Assembly: GCF_000276665.1 (NCBI RefSeq)
Contig: NW_004955426.1
Span: 114,919-178,918, forward strand
Reading direction: 5' to 3'
DNA length: 64,000 bases
Origin: Chinchilla lanigera
Taxonomy: Eukaryota > Chordata > Mammalia > Rodentia > Chinchillidae
Shown: positions 32,271 to 44,894 of the stretch, one piece after another
Layout of the letters: each line of letters starts with the position of its first letter
How positions within the stretch are numbered: position 1 is the stretch's first letter
Position numbers and translations under genes: made by a program
Notes under the pieces: generated by a model
Told to the model about the DNA's origin: nothing
Database searches by the model: none
Seen by the model: the letters and a program-made list of their open reading frames with translations, nothing else

Positions 32271-32450
32271 CTAAACATACTTGTGCAGCCACTCCACCAA
32301 GTTCCGCCGGGCCTCGTCGATGTAGGGCTTGTCGGCCGGCTGGCAGTCTTCCTTCTTGCGGTGCACAAAGCCGTGAGTCTGCCCGGTGAAGGTTTTAACC
32401 TGGTACTCCACTTTGCAGTGCTCCTTCAACCTCTGGGTCAGCAGAGAGAC
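32271..32450 (-). CDS. CMBL: CMBL terminal coding exon
   Basis: This encodes residues 187-245 ([17 protein letters not shown] ... EWLHKYV), with catalytic His212 in GQTHGFVHR, then TAG at 32273-32271. The acceptor is CACCAG. Confidence 0.95.
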   Translation of the reverse strand, partial: VSLLTQRLKEHCKVEYQVKTFTGQTHGFVHRKKEDCQPADKPYIDEARRNLVEWLHKYV

Positions 32451-33045
32451 CTGGTGTGCAGAAGCATTGGTGATGATAGGACTTTGTAATGTGGAGGCAT
32501 TCTCATGGAGTTTTACATACAGTGCCTAACATATAGAATGGTGTGTTTGCGAACTTAAATAGTACCTGAACATATGCTGGCATGCATTCTTATCAAAGAT
32601 GAACTCAAGTTCACGGGCTGTCAGTTCTAAAATGCACTTATGCAGACTGCTAGAACTGACAGACAGAGGCAGCATATATTCGAGTGGAATATGTCATCAA
32701 AACCCCTTAGGAAAGTCTCCATGCTGTAAATCTTGCAGTGGGTGTTCATAGAAGAGATTTAGCATCAGCGCTTTAGCGACACATTTCAGCTGTACCAAAT
32801 TCTTTACCTTTGACTTCATAACTAACACAGTTCTTAACACTGACAAAAGAGATTTCAGAGCAATATGAAAAGAATACAGGGCCAGGGATACAGCTCAGCA
32901 GCACAGCGCCTTGCTTGGCAAGTGCAAGGTCCTGAGTTCCATTCCCGGTACAAAAAAAAAAAAAAGAGCAGGAGCTGGGGATATAGCTCAGTGGCATAAT
33001 CCCCTGCCTGGCAAGCGCAAGGTGGTGAGTTTGATCCCTGGTACT

Positions 33046-33089
<44 letters not shown>

Positions 33090-36000
33090 TAGCAATTAAG
33101 GTGCTTCTGGACTTATGACAGGGTGTCCAGGTAACCTATCTTGAGTTCAAAATATTAACGATCAAAAATGTATTAGAGAGCTGGGCGTGGTGGCACACGA
33201 CTGTAATCTCAGCACTTGGGAGGCTGAGGCAGGAGGATCTTTGTGAGCTCAAGGCCAGCCTGGGCTACAAAGTGAGCTCAAGGCCATCCTGAACTACATA
33301 GTCAGACCCTGTCTCAAAAAGACAAAAAAAAAAAAAAAAAGCATTAGGGGCATGGAGACACCGCTCAGTTGTAGAGAGCGTGCTTTGAATTCAGGAGGTC
33401 TCAGTAAAGTTCCCAGAAGCATCAAAAGAAAGAAATTGCACTTCCATTGTGTTGGTGTACTCCTGTAGTTCTAGCACTTTGGGAAGCTGAGGCAGGAGGA
33501 TCAAAAGTTCAAGCTCAGCCTGGCAATGTATCAAGACTCAGAATTAAGCGCCAGGGATATAGCTCAGCAATATAGCTCATCGGCACAAGCGCCTGCCTGG
33601 CAAGTGCAAGGTCCTGAGTTCGATTCCTGGTAAAAAAAAAAAAAAAAAAGCCTCGGAATTTTAAAAAATAAATAAGTAAAACAGCTGCAGGTATAGCTCA
33701 GGGCCCACAGAGTTCCAGCACCAGGAAGACACATGGAATCCCAGTGACGGGGACAGCCGAGCTCGGCCACCCAGCATGCTGAGTGCTGCCTTTGTCCCTT
33801 GGGACCTGGCCTGAGCAAATGGGACCTGGCCTGCCAGCCCAGAAAGATCCGAGCTCAGGGCACGGTTTTCACTGAGTTTCATGGTTTCACCGTCTTAAAG
33901 TTGAAAAACCCTCAGGCGCACTGTCCTGTGCCGGGCATCTGTACGTAACCTCATTTGTATTGATACATTTGCGTATTAGTCACTAATAATAATTTCCCAA
34001 GGACTGGTTGTTGGTTTTTCTCTTTGGGGTCCTGGGGAAGTTCCCCAGAGACCGCGGAGTGGTATTGGCGCACACAGGGCCGGGGAAGGACGCACTTACT
34101 TGCTCAAGGGGAATCACAAAGTCATTTTCGGCGAAAATGAACAGCGTGGGGTTCTTTAAGTCATACACGTCCTCCGAATCCTTGACGATGCCTGAAAAAT
34201 CAGTTCCAGGGCGTCACAGTCGGGCACAGGAAACTGCCTGCGCCTGTCCCCACCACGGGCTCCAGCCACAGCGCTCGGGGCAGGCTCGTCGGGCAGGGCG
34301 GCCACTGGCGTGGGCACGGGTGGCCAGGACAGTCTGCAGCCGTCCAGAGCTGTGAAGCTCGCCTTTGTCCTGTCTCAGTCTCAGAGAAGAACTTGGCAGC
34401 AAGTTTTAAGGTAACGGTAGGGAAAAACCTTCTCCACCCGCTTCCTGCCACAGCACAGCAAGGAGAGATCCTCCTCTCCAGGAGACAGGGGCCCGCGAGA
34501 GGTGGCCACGGCCCCGCCCGTGCTGGCCAGGCGGGAATGTGTGTGTGGACGGTATGGCTGTCCCGAGATTCCGCGGCGCGCGTCAGCTCGACAGCAGCCA
34601 GCAGGTAGCGCCGTTGCGGCACCCGCTCAAGGGCGCCCCTCCTCGCATAAAGGCACTGCCCGGTCAGCAACGTTCCTGAGTTTATTTGCTTTTGTGCCGG
34701 TAAATATTTAACAGGGCTTTTTAAATGCTAAAAGTAGGGGAAAGTACCAAACTGAGAAATGAATAAGCTAAATAAGCACCATGACACTGCACACATTTGC
34801 AGATAAAAAATAAGCTAAAAATTAAAGTGTTGATGGTAAAAAGACAGGTATGATATATTTGTCAAAGGCACTTATTTAGTGTCAATTGTAAAGTTATGTT
34901 TAGCATTAATTTTTGCATGTGTTACCTTAAAACACTGAGTTTGAAAAAAAATAAAACACTGAGTTTGAAATAATTACTATATTACGTGAGTACACTGCAG
35001 TGAAAAATAAATAAGAAGCATAGCTTTGTAGTATACTAATACAAAAGCATGCTGGGTGTGGTGGCGCACATCTGTAATCCCAGCACTTAGGAGGCTGAAT
35101 CAGGAAGATTGCCGTGAGCTCAAGGCCAGCCTGGACTACGTAGTGAGACCCTGTCTCAAACAACCAAATAAAATACATTTTAAAAAAGTTTTATATAGTG
35201 CTGGGCATGGTGCACACACACCTATAATCCCAGCACTCAAAAGGCTGAGGCAGGAGGATCGCCTTGAGTTCAAGGCCAGCCAGGGCCGCAAAGTGGGTTC
35301 AAGCCATCCTGAACTGCAGAGCAAAATCCCATCTCAAAAAGACCCCCAAAAAAGCTTCATGGTTCTCAGTATAAAAGCTCTCTGTTGTCCCCGGAATGCC
35401 CTGTGTAGTGTCCTTACTCTGCCGTTTCTTTGGGCAGAGAGAGTGTGCTCAGCCGCTGCTGCGCCTCTGGCCACACTAAATGTCCTGCTGCCTCGGGCGG
35501 GTCTTCCTTTTCCCTGGTTGGGTGTGTGCATGTGCGCAGTGTGTGTCCCGGCTTGGGAAAATGTTTTTCCAGCTGTGTGCTCAGCGGGAGATGGCTGCAT
35601 ACGGAGGAGCATCGCTGGAGGAGCGGCCGCCCCTGCGTCCCAGCCCAGGGACACTGAGACTGAGATGGCGCTGGTGGCCCCGGCCCTTCGGGCTCCCAGC
35701 AACATCCTCCAGGGAGCGCAGCCTCACAACCCCACTCCTGTGCTTGGATCCCCAAACCCTGTCTTGTGCTGCCCCGAGCAGGCGGCCCTGGGGTGAAACC
35801 ACCCCAGCCCCTGTCACTGCAACAGCACAGGGGAGCCAGGCGTGGTGGCGCACGCCTGTAATCCCGGCACTCGGGAGGCTGAGGCAGGAGGATGGTTGCA
35901 AGTTCGAGACCAGCCTGGGCTACATAAGTGAGCTCAAGACCAGCCTGAACGGCATAACAAGACCCTATCTCAAAAAAGACAAAAAAAAAAAAGAGCACAG

Positions 36001-39000
36001 GCGACTCACCGTAGACGGATACCCCTGCCTTGACCTCAGGGTACTTGGTCATCACGTGATGCACCACGATGCCCCCCCAGCAGAAGCCCACGATGCCGAT
36101 CCTCTGGGCCCCACACTGCTGTTTCAGGTAGCGCAGGACAGCGTCCACCTCCCTAAGGGAAGGAAGAGGGACTCAGAATCCAGGGTTCCTTGATGAACCC
36201 CTAAAAGGGCAGGGCTTTTCCAGAGTAGTTTGCCTGTAATCAATCCCAGCACTCAAGAGGCTGAGGCAGGAGGATTGCTGTGAGTTTGAGGCCAGCCTGG
36301 GCTATATAGCGAGACCCTGTCTGAAAACACCAGAACAATAAAAAAGGAGAAATCAACTCTATGGCCACTTTTTCTTTTACTCATAACAGATTTATGTACA
36401 TTTAAATAAATACATCGTGCCACTGTGTGCAAGTAGTTATTTTCATATTATAAAAGCCATGATTAAGCCAAGCATGGTGCACACACGTGTATCCCAGCAC
36501 TCTGGGAGCCTGAGGCAGGAGAATCACAAGTGCAAACATAGCCTACGCAACTTGGCAACTCAGTGAAATCCTGTCTCAAAATAAACAAAGGGCTGTGGAT
36601 ATAGCTGTTGTACATGTACCCGGATGTCCCTGCAAAGCTTCATGTGCTCGTAGGTGGGGCTTTTGGGAGGTGGCAGGATCCTGGGTGTGTGGTGCTGGAC
36701 TAAGGGTGTGTGGTACTGGGTTAGTCCGCTGACTGCGATTAGCACAGTTCTGGATGTGGCTGGGTGGATTTACTGAAGACAAAAGCCCCACCCTGTGTGT
36801 ATGGCACCACCAACAGGCTCATAGCCTGCATGGAATTAAAGGAAAGGCAGACAGGCCACTTGCTGCTGCTACCTCCTGCCTGCCTGCCTGCCATGGGCTG
36901 TTTCTCCTCTGCCGTGCTGGAGAGAGAAGTAATGGATGGCAGGAGCAGCTGCAGCCACCTTGCCACCCAGGAGGGATTGATAGATGCCTGAGAATGAAGG
37001 CAGCACCCAGGAAGTGCAGCCAAGCAATGTAGGGCAAATGAGTCCTGGAGTCAGCTCGAGCCAGGGGCCAAGTCTCTCCTGAAGCCAGAAGCCACTTCTT
37101 CCATTCATAAACTCATAGCTCTCCGGACCGCGTAAGCACCCAGGATGGGTCCTGTCAGCGGCACGCTCCCCCACACACTCCCACATCGTTCCAGTGGCCT
37201 TGTGGCAGGAGGCGCTCCGGGCTGCAGCGCCCTGGGCGAGGTCCCCTCTTGGCCGAGTGTCCCTGTGTCCCTCCCTCCGCCTTGGGCTGCGGTGACTTAC
37301 TTATCCACCTTCCGGGCATCTCTGGACTTGAGCCACTCAGGGAAGATGCTCATGTCCCCCGAGGGGCTCCATGGCTCCTTCCCCACGAAGAAGTCTGGGA
37401 CGATGGTTCTGGAAAGCACAGAAGTTCACAGATTTTCATTCCCAGACGGGCATTTGTGTGCATTTCTAAGGAATTGAGAGGGAGGTGACTCGGGCCCGGA
37501 GCAGGGAACGCAGCAGCTCTCAGGCACCGCTGACGGCCGCCGGCACGCAGCCGGAGACTGGGGTGGTGCAGCACAGGTGCACGGCCCCCGGCAGCCTGAG
37601 TGTGACCAGGCCCGGGAAGAGAGAGGGCCGGTGGTGCGGGGGGGCTGGGGGGCTTGAGATGCTCCGGGGTGGGACACAGGGCCCAGGTGCGATGGCCACG
37701 AGGGTCCTCAAGAGTCCCCACGCCATGTCGTCAGCCTCGGGCCGAGGGCAAGGCCAGTCACCGTGACCAAGCAATTTCCCAGCCTCCGCCCAGGCTGCCA
37801 GCGGAACACCGGAGGGCAAGGTCCACAGCAGGTTCAAGAAGAGGCCACGGGGCAGGGCGCATAGCTCAGCAGCACAAGCACCTGCCTGGCAAGAGCAAGG
37901 TCCTGAGTTCAGTTCCAGTACAAAAAAAAAAAAAAGAGAGAGAGAAGAGGCCACAGAACGGTGAGTCTGAGCTGGCCGTGGCTGGAAGAACCTGGCTGCC
38001 CGTGCAGGGGCAGACAGGCCGCTGCACCTGGTCAGAAAAGGCAAATGCACTGCAGGGCGACTTTAACACGTCTTGGTCACTTTCGGCCTTTCGCAGGGGG
38101 TGAGGGGCAGTGCTGGGATCAAACCCAGGGCCCTGGGCAGCCAGGCAAGCGCTCTACTATGGAGCTGCATGGTGTGGTTGGAAAATAAGATGAATGCATA
38201 AATTTTAAAGTACGCATTAGAGCAAAAGACGCACTGCTGTGAATCCCTTCAAGCTCCTTCCCTTACTCCGAACACACTTCTCCCGCCGTTCCTGCCGCTG
38301 CCTGAGGCAGTTCTCCAAGTCCTGAGTGTCTTTAGCTGCGATGCTGTGGCTGCCTTGATATCCTGAACAGATTCAAGACGATGCCCTCTCATGGTCATTT
38401 CGACCGTGGGGACAAGTCCCAGGTGTCCACTGACAGGTCCAGCGAATGAGGTGGGCGAGGATGCGGCATGCTGTCTATACAAGCCTTTCTGTTGGGTGGC
38501 GCTCGGCAGCAGCATTCACTGCATTTTTGATCACCCTTGGCGATCCAGAAAGGTCTCCAGGACTGCTTCAGAAAGTGGCAGGACCGATGGGGTGGGTGTG
38601 CTCACAGTGAGGGGGAGCCGTGGGAGGATTCCTGGCCCTGCGTCTCCTACCACAATAATCTTCTGTTTAAACAGGCATCGTAGAGCGAGCCCACACCTGT
38701 GTGTCCTGGGCCAAGCCTCACTCTCTGGGTTGGGCAGACGGCATGCTGCAGCTTCCCGCCCTGGGGTGAGGCTGTGCGTGTGGAGGGCTGAACCTCCGTG
38801 CACACCTCCCACGATTTGCTCAGACCCTCGCTCAGGACGCGCGGTCAGGCCGCTGGGGCCTTGCCGTCAGCTCACCCAGGGTTAAGCCCGTGACTGAGAC
38901 CCTCTTGTGAAGCCTGGTTTCCTAATCCACAAAACAGAGGCATCACGGTCCCGCCCCCAGGGCTGCGAGAGGACTGGGGCCTGGGGTCTTTGTCGGCACT

Positions 39001-40203
39001 GCGGCCAAGCCAGAGGCAGTCGGAGGTTGCCTGTTGCCTCATTCCTGGGTGTGTCCTAAAAGTTAAATTCCTGCTCCTCCGGCAGGAGTCTGGGGGCATG
39101 GGAATGGGAAACGTGGGGGGAAAGGCGAGGATTGTGCCCTGCCACCGCGGGTGCCAGCCCTTCCCTGCGGGTTCTCTTCGCAGGAGAAGAGCCGGTGCAC
39201 CCCCAGGCTTCCAGGCTGACCTTCCGAGAAAAGCAACGGCAGCTGGAGATGCAGCTGCTCCTGGGCTCCCGGGCGCCCTGCTTTCTGAGGCTGCAGAGGA
39301 AAAAGGTTCTACCAACCTCCGCGCCTCATGAAAGCTTTAACCCCAGGGGTCACTGAGAAGCCACAGCCACTTGATCGGGCAAAGGCATCACCCTGGGTGA
39401 CGAGCGAGGCCTCCCTGTGCCATGTCTGGACCGGGCTCATTGCGGCAGGCCATGACAGTGCAGTGGGGACCAGGGTGACCCATAACGCCCGCTGCCCAAG
39501 CTGGCCGGGGAGCCTGGGTCGGGCCAGGGGTGGGTCCTCCTCGGCACCCATGAGCCTGCCCATGGCGCCCTGTTACAGGTATAGAGGCCCACGTAGGGCG
39601 AGGAACTGGTGTCCCCCAGACCTGCCAGGCCAAAAACCCCAACAGGGACCCGAAATCCAGAGACCTGGCGGCAGGTAGGGGTGTCACTCCACAGGACGAT
39701 TCTGTCACCTTCACACCAGCAGTGAACAAGAGTACAGCCAGGTTCGCTTTTGGTTTGTTTCTCTGTGAAGAACATAGTCAGGTTTTTGCTTGTTTCTGTC
39801 TTTCCTTTTTTGGGGGTGGGGGGTTTCTTTTTCCGGTACTGGGAATCGAACTCACAACCTTGCGCTTGCCAGGCAGACGCTGTGCCACTGGGCTAAACCC
39901 CCAGCCCCTCTTTCTGTCTTTCTGAAAGGAACAAAATGGACCCCAGAAACGAACATGAATTTAAGGAAAGAAAGCGCTTTGTACGTACGTGTATCCATTT
40001 CCTGCGATCAGGTCAGCCATGTACCTGGTGTTGGGCAGTTCCCAGCCAAATATATCCTGGACCACAATGACGGCCCTTCCTGCATCCGCCGGGGGCCTGG
40101 TGATGTAGGCCCGGATGTGCTCCACCTGCACCTCACGGCCCATGCCCCCGTACTCCAGCCTGTGGCCGATGTCGCAGGGGCAGGGCTTCGCCTCGTTGGC
40201 CAT
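32271..40203 (-). CDS. CMBL: Carboxymethylenebutenolidase homolog (5 coding exons, 245 aa)
   Basis: Coding exons, in transcript order on the minus strand, are 40203-39989, 37408-37301, 36152-36010, 34191-34100 and 32450-32271. They total 738 nt (245 codons plus TAG), the same length as human CMBL, and all introns are GT-AG. This is a cytosolic alpha/beta-hydrolase of the dienelactone hydrolase family; in humans it hydrolyses ester prodrugs such as olmesartan medoxomil. The expected catalytic triad is complete: nucleophile Cys132 in GFCWGG, Asp179 in FIFAEND, and His212 in GQTHGF. The start [20 protein letters not shown] matches the family N-terminus. Translation begins in what is probably the second exon; a non-coding exon 1 is inferred upstream near 51.3 kb. 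Convergent with CCT5. Confidence 0.97.
32878..33084 (+). mobile_element. Two tandem ID SINEs with long poly(A)
   Basis: ID copies at about 32880-32960 and 32971-33050 lie in the same orientation. The second ends in an uninterrupted A-tract of nearly 40 bases (about 33048-33084). Confidence 0.88.
33180..33340 (+). mobile_element. B1 SINE
   Basis: A full-length copy with an A18 tail in CMBL's last intron. Confidence 0.9.
33435..33650 (+). mobile_element. B1-dID-like heterodimer
   Basis: A diverged B1 part (TCTAGCACTTTGGGAAGCTG) is followed by an ID part with a duplicated TATAGCTCA segment and a poly(A) tail. Confidence 0.7.
34100..34191 (-). CDS. CMBL: CMBL fourth coding exon
   Basis: This encodes residues 156-186 ([23 protein letters not shown]...EQ), including catalytic Asp179. 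The acceptor is TTTTTCAG and the donor GTAAGT. Confidence 0.95.
35051..35168 (+). mobile_element. B1 SINE, shortened
   Basis: The right arm is reduced; ends CTGTCTCAAACAACC. Confidence 0.86.
35200..35352 (+). mobile_element. B1 SINE
   Basis: A second copy 30 bp after the previous one, same orientation. Confidence 0.88.
35835..35991 (+). mobile_element. B1 SINE
   Basis: The tail ends 18 bp before the CMBL exon boundary at 36010; short flanking repeats cagcacagg / gagcacagg. Confidence 0.9.
36010..36152 (-). CDS. CMBL: CMBL third coding exon (nucleophile elbow)
   Basis: This encodes residues 108-156 and carries [10 protein letters not shown] with catalytic Cys132, ending AGVSVYG. The acceptor is CCCTTAG and the donor GTGAGT. 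A B1 lies just inside the downstream intron. Confidence 0.95.
36226..36340 (+). mobile_element. B1 SINE, shortened
   Basis: Begins CTGTAATCAATCCCAGCAC; ends CTGTCTGAAAACACC. Confidence 0.8.
36465..36612 (+). mobile_element. B1-dID heterodimer, 3' truncated
   Basis: A B1 part is followed by AAACAAAGGGCTGTGGATATAGCT, where the ID half is cut off by an LTR-like unit. Confidence 0.7.
36613..36990 (+). mobile_element. ERVL-MaLR-type LTR fragment
   Basis: Motifs cttttgggaggtggcagg, ccaccctgtgtgtatgg and cctgccatgggctgtttctcc are shared with the copy at 53027. No coding capacity. Confidence 0.5.
37301..37408 (-). CDS. CMBL: CMBL second coding exon
   Basis: This encodes residues 72-108 ([20 protein letters not shown] ... 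ARKVDK). The acceptor is TTTCCAG and the donor GTAAGT. Confidence 0.95.
37852..37942 (+). mobile_element. ID SINE
   Basis: CATAGCTCAGCAGCACAAGC ... GAGTTCAGTTCCAGTAC with a poly(A) and GA tail. Confidence 0.85.
38098..38182 (-). mobile_element. Old ID/tRNA-derived SINE
   Basis: Reverse GTGCTGGGATCAAACCCAGG ... GCTCTACTATGGAGCTGCA. Confidence 0.55.
39823..39910 (-). mobile_element. ID SINE
   Basis: Reverse copy CCGGTACTGGGAATCGAAC ... GGGCTAAACCCCCAGCCCC, 80 bp beyond CMBL's first coding exon in transcript sense. Confidence 0.88.
39989..40203 (-). CDS. CMBL: CMBL first coding exon
   Basis: This encodes residues 1-71 plus two bases of T72 ([13 protein letters not shown] ... AGNGY), with donor GTACGT. 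It covers the N-terminal strand region of the alpha/beta-hydrolase fold. Confidence 0.95.
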
Positions 40204-41744
40204 CGCGGCTCCCTTGGCGGGTCAGGCTAGGAGAGAGGAGCACATGTCATCCCGGTGGCGCAGACCTGCAGATCACAGGGCCGGAAAACTCATCCTGTTC
40301 CTGGGGAAAAGTCCATTTTAACCCCGTCTAAGGCACTCGTTATGCGGAAAGTTGATGATCCTGGTTCTGGAAGCATCGATGATGAGCTCCTGAGGACCTG
40401 TTCCCGCACTGAACGTAGCCAAATAAGAACAGTGAAAGCAGCAGGGGTAGCACTTTTGGAAAAAGGGGCACACGCACGCCCAGCCCCGTACAGGGAGGGA
40501 AGCTGAACGCCAGACGAAGGATGACAAGAGACCCATGATGCCACGACGTCGGGGGTCAGGGCCAGACCCAGCACCCTTCTAACAGCTCAGGGTGCTGAGG
40601 GTGTCGCGCCAGGGAGGCCCTGGGACAGTGCTGGTCAACAGGAGTTGGTAACTGAAGCCACCTCTGCCGTGTGAGCTCCCGAAAGTTCACATCTGGGGCT
40701 GGGGGCGAAACCAGAGAACGGCGGTGTCACCCAGGCTTAGAAGTACCGAAAGGACGCTCACCTCACCCGAAGTTCAGAGTGGGGCGGAAGCAGAAACCTT
40801 GCCAAGTTTGCACTGTCCCCCAACATCACGTCGGGGCACCAACGCTGAGAAATGACCAGAACAACCGACCCTGGGCCAAGGAAGGTACAGACGCCAGATC
40901 CACTTTGCGGGGAGACTTCCACACCCCAGGCGGGGAAGGTCGGCCCGGTTTGGAAAACCACCCTCAGAAGCGAGCAAGCAAGCAGTCACCGCAGACACAG
41001 CTGCGCAGAGAAAGCCGCGGTGAAGGTGGACTTTACTCGAGGGCAGACCCGCAAAAGTTCCGCCAATCAAAGCAGAACGCAGGGGAAAAGTAATTGAAAA
41101 TGTGTTAACTGCAAAGCATGAAATCTCCCGCATAAACACTGAAATAAACTCAGATAAATGTAGGCAGGTCAAACGCACTCATTAAGACGGACTCTCCAAT
41201 CAGATTGTGTATAGAGCTAGGGTTTTGTCTAAGAGGGAGGTGCACACCTGTGCATGCAGGCGCACAAAGACTAGATCCCAAGCAGATAACCTAAAGATGC
41301 ATCTCAAGGCCCTAGAAACACAAGGCCGGTCCAAATCCAAAACTAATAGAAGGAGAGAATAAACCGAAGCAGAAACTGATAAAATCGAGATTGAAATAAC
41401 AATACAGAGCAGCAGTGAGCCGAAGAACTGCCTCTGAGAGAGGGCGGGAGGGAAGGAGTGAAAGGGATCGAGATGTGAGTGTCCTCACACAAACACACAC
41501 TAATACAAAAGACGGAAGGAAATTGTAAGGAGTAAACTAGGACTCATTCCATCAGGAACGGGGAGCGCTGAGCCCAAAGACGTAAGTGGGGCCCTTCATT
41601 AACAAGTAGCAAGTACAGGCTTCCAAGCAGACGTGTGCAGTTGCAAACTCCCCGCGTCCTGACGGTGGGGTTTACGTGCGGACGGCCCCCAGAGCCTCCT
41701 GCGCTCAGAGTCGGCTTTTGAAAGGCGACTGGGTTACACGGCTC

Positions 41745-42010
41745 ATAACTGGCTTGCTATTAGGAGGCGAAGCCTGGGTGGAAGAACTGAGTCCTTGTAG
41801 GCGTGGCCTGAAGGGCCTATCTCCCTCCCCCGCCCCCTCTGCTTCCCACTGCCCCGCCAGGGGCTGTTTCTTCTCTGCGATGCCCCTCTGCCAGGCCACC
41901 CGGCCTCGGAGCCAGCCCACTATGGACTTAAACTTCTGCACACTGTGAGCCAAGTCAGCCTTTCCTCCTATAGCCCGTGGGTGCTGGCGCTGTGTCCCAG
42001 AGACAAGGAA
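41745..42010 (+). mobile_element. MaLR-type LTR fragment
   Basis: tattaggaggcgaagcctggg, gggctgtttcttctctgcg and cacactgtgagccaagtcagc match the 3' half of MaLR LTRs. Confidence 0.5.
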
Positions 42011-42071
42011 AAGAGCAAAGGCACTAATCCACGATGCAAGTTTCACTGAGTTTTGTTTTTTGGGGTTTTTT

Positions 42072-42150
42072 TTGTGGTGCTGAGTTCTGAGCCCAGGGCC
42101 TCGCACATGCTGGGGCAAGCACCGTATCCCTGAGCTACACCCCCAGCCCC
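42072..42150 (-). mobile_element. ID/tRNA-derived SINE
   Basis: Reverse CTGAGTTCTGAGCCCAGGG ... GAGCTACACCCCCAGCCC. Confidence 0.6.
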
Positions 42151-42379
42151 CAAGAGAGACTCTATATAGAAAATGTTATGTAAGTATAATGAAATTATAA
42201 TAAAAACTCAAAAGATTCAGAACTGAATTACAAGGAAAGAACCCTAGCACAAGTTGATGCAGGCAGTGCAGTAGAAGGTAGAGAAGTCATCACAGCCTAG
42301 ATTGCACATCATAGGCCAGAGGAAAGAATGAAAATAAGCTAAGCATCAGGACATCAGAGGAAAAAAGCAGGATCAACCC

Positions 42380-42660
42380 TGTCTTAGTCCCTTCTGCTGC
42401 TGTAACAAAACGGCATAAGCTGAGTGGCTCATGGCACCAGGGTCATTTCTCCTATTCTGGAGGCCGAGAACCCAAGAGCAAGACCGCAGCAGACTCGGGT
42501 CTGCCGACCCCTCTGGTTCCTGGGCGGCACTTTCCTCCTGCTCGCCTGGGGAGGGACAGGACGGTGCCTGGTGGCTCTTTCCTGAGGTCCTGGTCCAACA
42601 GCTGCGCCATCCTGACCTCCCGCCTCCTTACACCCTCACCTTGCGGGCTGGGATTCCCAT
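42380..42660 (-). mobile_element. MaLR-type LTR, reverse
   Basis: Begins tgtcttagtcccttctgctg ... gctgtaacaaaacgg ... ctggaggccgag, the reverse complement of an LTR 3' end. Confidence 0.55.
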
Positions 42661-43697
42661 GTGTGCATTTGGGGAGGACAGAGACTCTCTGGCCAGAGCA
42701 AATCCAAACAGGGAGAAACAAGGTTGGAAGTACTGAAAATAAACAGGAGAGAAAATCCCATAAGATTAAACTCTGATGTCTTGACGAGTTATGAGGTAGG
42801 TATATCTCCAGGAAAACTGGAGACAAACACAAACACACACACAGCACACCAATCTCTGGGATGAAAACGCGACACAGGGTGCTCTCTCTAGCGGGGCTTG
42901 GTGGCGCACACCTGGAGCCTCGGCCTCCTGCGTGCCGGCGGATGGCTGGGGATTCGGCTATGTGACGGGGCTCATGGTCTCGAGGCCGGTGTGACCTTGC
43001 TTTAGGAACAGAGAGGTAGGTGAAGGCCACTGTGCTTCCGAGACGCACGGAGAAAGCTCCTGACCGCGGTGCTCCTAAGGCAGGACCGCATCTGTGGAGG
43101 ACAGTGTGAAGAATGCGGGGCCCTGGGACAGGGAAGACCCCGCTTCCCATTAACTTCTCCCCTCTACTTCAGCCCCGCTCCATAAAAGTACACTCCCCTC
43201 CCCTCTGCTTCTCGCTTGCTAATAAAAGCAGGTCCAGTGCAGAGATTAGTGTCCTGTCCACTAGGGGCAGGCTCCTCCTGGCCCCCTTGTACCAGAACAT
43301 TGCCTTCTGTCTTTGTGTCATTCCCTGCTGTTCCCCCGACAAGTATCAGGGGTCTAATCAGATCCTCGAGAGTTCAAAGCTAGCTGGGCTACATAGTGAG
43401 TCCAAGGCTAGCGTGAGCTAGATAGCAGGGCCCTGTCTCAAAAAAAATTTTTTTTCTCGGTAAGGGGCTAGGGCGTAGTGTGGTGCACAGCACACGGCTG
43501 GCATTCGTGAGGCCTGGGGTTCAAGCCCCAGCCTGCAAAACAGATGCGAACCACAAACCAAACTCTAAATACCACTAGAAATTAGCACAAACTGCATGGC
43601 AGCAAGTTTGAAAACACACAAGCTTCACAAATTGGTAGAATAGTGGAGGGAACCTTTCTCAACTGTTCTACATGCCTAACTGCAAAATTCAATGTAA

Positions 43698-43845
43698 GCT
43701 GGGCACTGTGGCTCATGCCTGTAATCCCAGCACTCAGGAGGCTGAGGCAGGAGGACTGTTATGAGTTCCGGCTACAAAGTGAGCTCAAGGCCAGCCTAAA
43801 CTGCATAGCGAGAACTTGTCTCAAAAAGACAACAACAAAACATCA
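43698..43845 (+). mobile_element. B1 SINE
   Basis: Part of the middle is missing (GTTATGAGTTCCGGCTACAA). Confidence 0.87.
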
Positions 43846-44802
43846 ATGTAAAAGGAAAAAAGGTAGTGAGACATGTCTAAATGAAAAGAAACTAAAGAGA
43901 AATGAACCCAGTTATACTGAGTGAATGTTAGTGAGATCCTAGTTCAGAATGAAGAGCTGATATAAGAAACATTTGAAAGGCAACAAGGCTGTGAATACGG
44001 GTGACGGTGGAGGTCACACCCCAACACCAGTTTTCCCAGTGTGACGAGGAAGCACCAGCAGGGCTGCGTGGAGAGTGCGCCTGCCTTAGAGACGTGCGTG
44101 CAGGTGGGGGGGCTCCGTAACATGGACAGCGCAGCCGCAGTTGGTTCATAAAATGCTCGTGTGTGCGTGCACAGCACACATCAGATTCACAGAGCAGCAC
44201 AGCAAACTGCCGGCCGCTACAGAAGCCACAGCAGTACTGAGCGTTCGCCATCCTCATCTTTCCAGGTTTCTGCTTGCAGCCTCACCCAGACCACAAAGCT
44301 GGAGGTGGGACCCTGGTGGTCACCAACCCAAACAGTCACCAACCCAAACAATTAGAACATACATATCAGGCATAGACATCAGCTCTCAGCACATGCAATG
44401 GCCTATGTCTTGGATATGAAGACTAGACAAACCGGGGGTGAGAATGAGAAGGTTGGACGACTCCCTCACTGGGAATTTGGGTACAAAAACCTGAAATGAA
44501 ATTTGGACACTCGGGCCCTGGAATGCACCGTGAGGGAGTATGTCCTGGTGACTTCGGGAACAGGAGGATGCCCCTTGGACATCCGTGCTGTAACCCAGGG
44601 CGTTAAGAAAGGAAGTGAGTCTGCATCACCATAGCAACAGATGAAGAGAATGCGCTCAGAAAATGCAGAGGTGGCTGTGGGCTGAGCTTCCACATCCCCT
44701 AAAATCCCTCATTCCAGCAGGGAGGAGGCAGAGGCAGAAAGACCGCAGGTTCCCACCCAGCCTGGTACCTTAGTGAGAACTTGTCTCAAAATAAAAATGA
44801 AG

Positions 44803-44894
44803 GGGCTGGGGATTTAGCTCAGCGGCATAGCGCCTGCCTGGCAAGTGCAAGGTCCTAAGTTCGATTCCCGGTACTGGAAAAAAAAAAAAAAAAG
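44803..44894 (+). mobile_element. ID SINE
   Basis: Near-consensus copy with GGTACTGG end and A16 tail. Confidence 0.92.

Noticed and set aside
35056..36193. Long open frames on both strands (244-246 aa)
   Set aside because: They are assembled from B1 sequence and intron; only 36010-36152 is coding (CMBL).
37301..38103. Several 70-176 aa frames around 37-38 kb
   Set aside because: These are shadows of a CMBL exon, an ID SINE and GC-rich intron.
42452..43150. 232-aa minus-strand frame
   Set aside because: It spans a reverse MaLR-type LTR and unique intron with no protein similarity or splice support.
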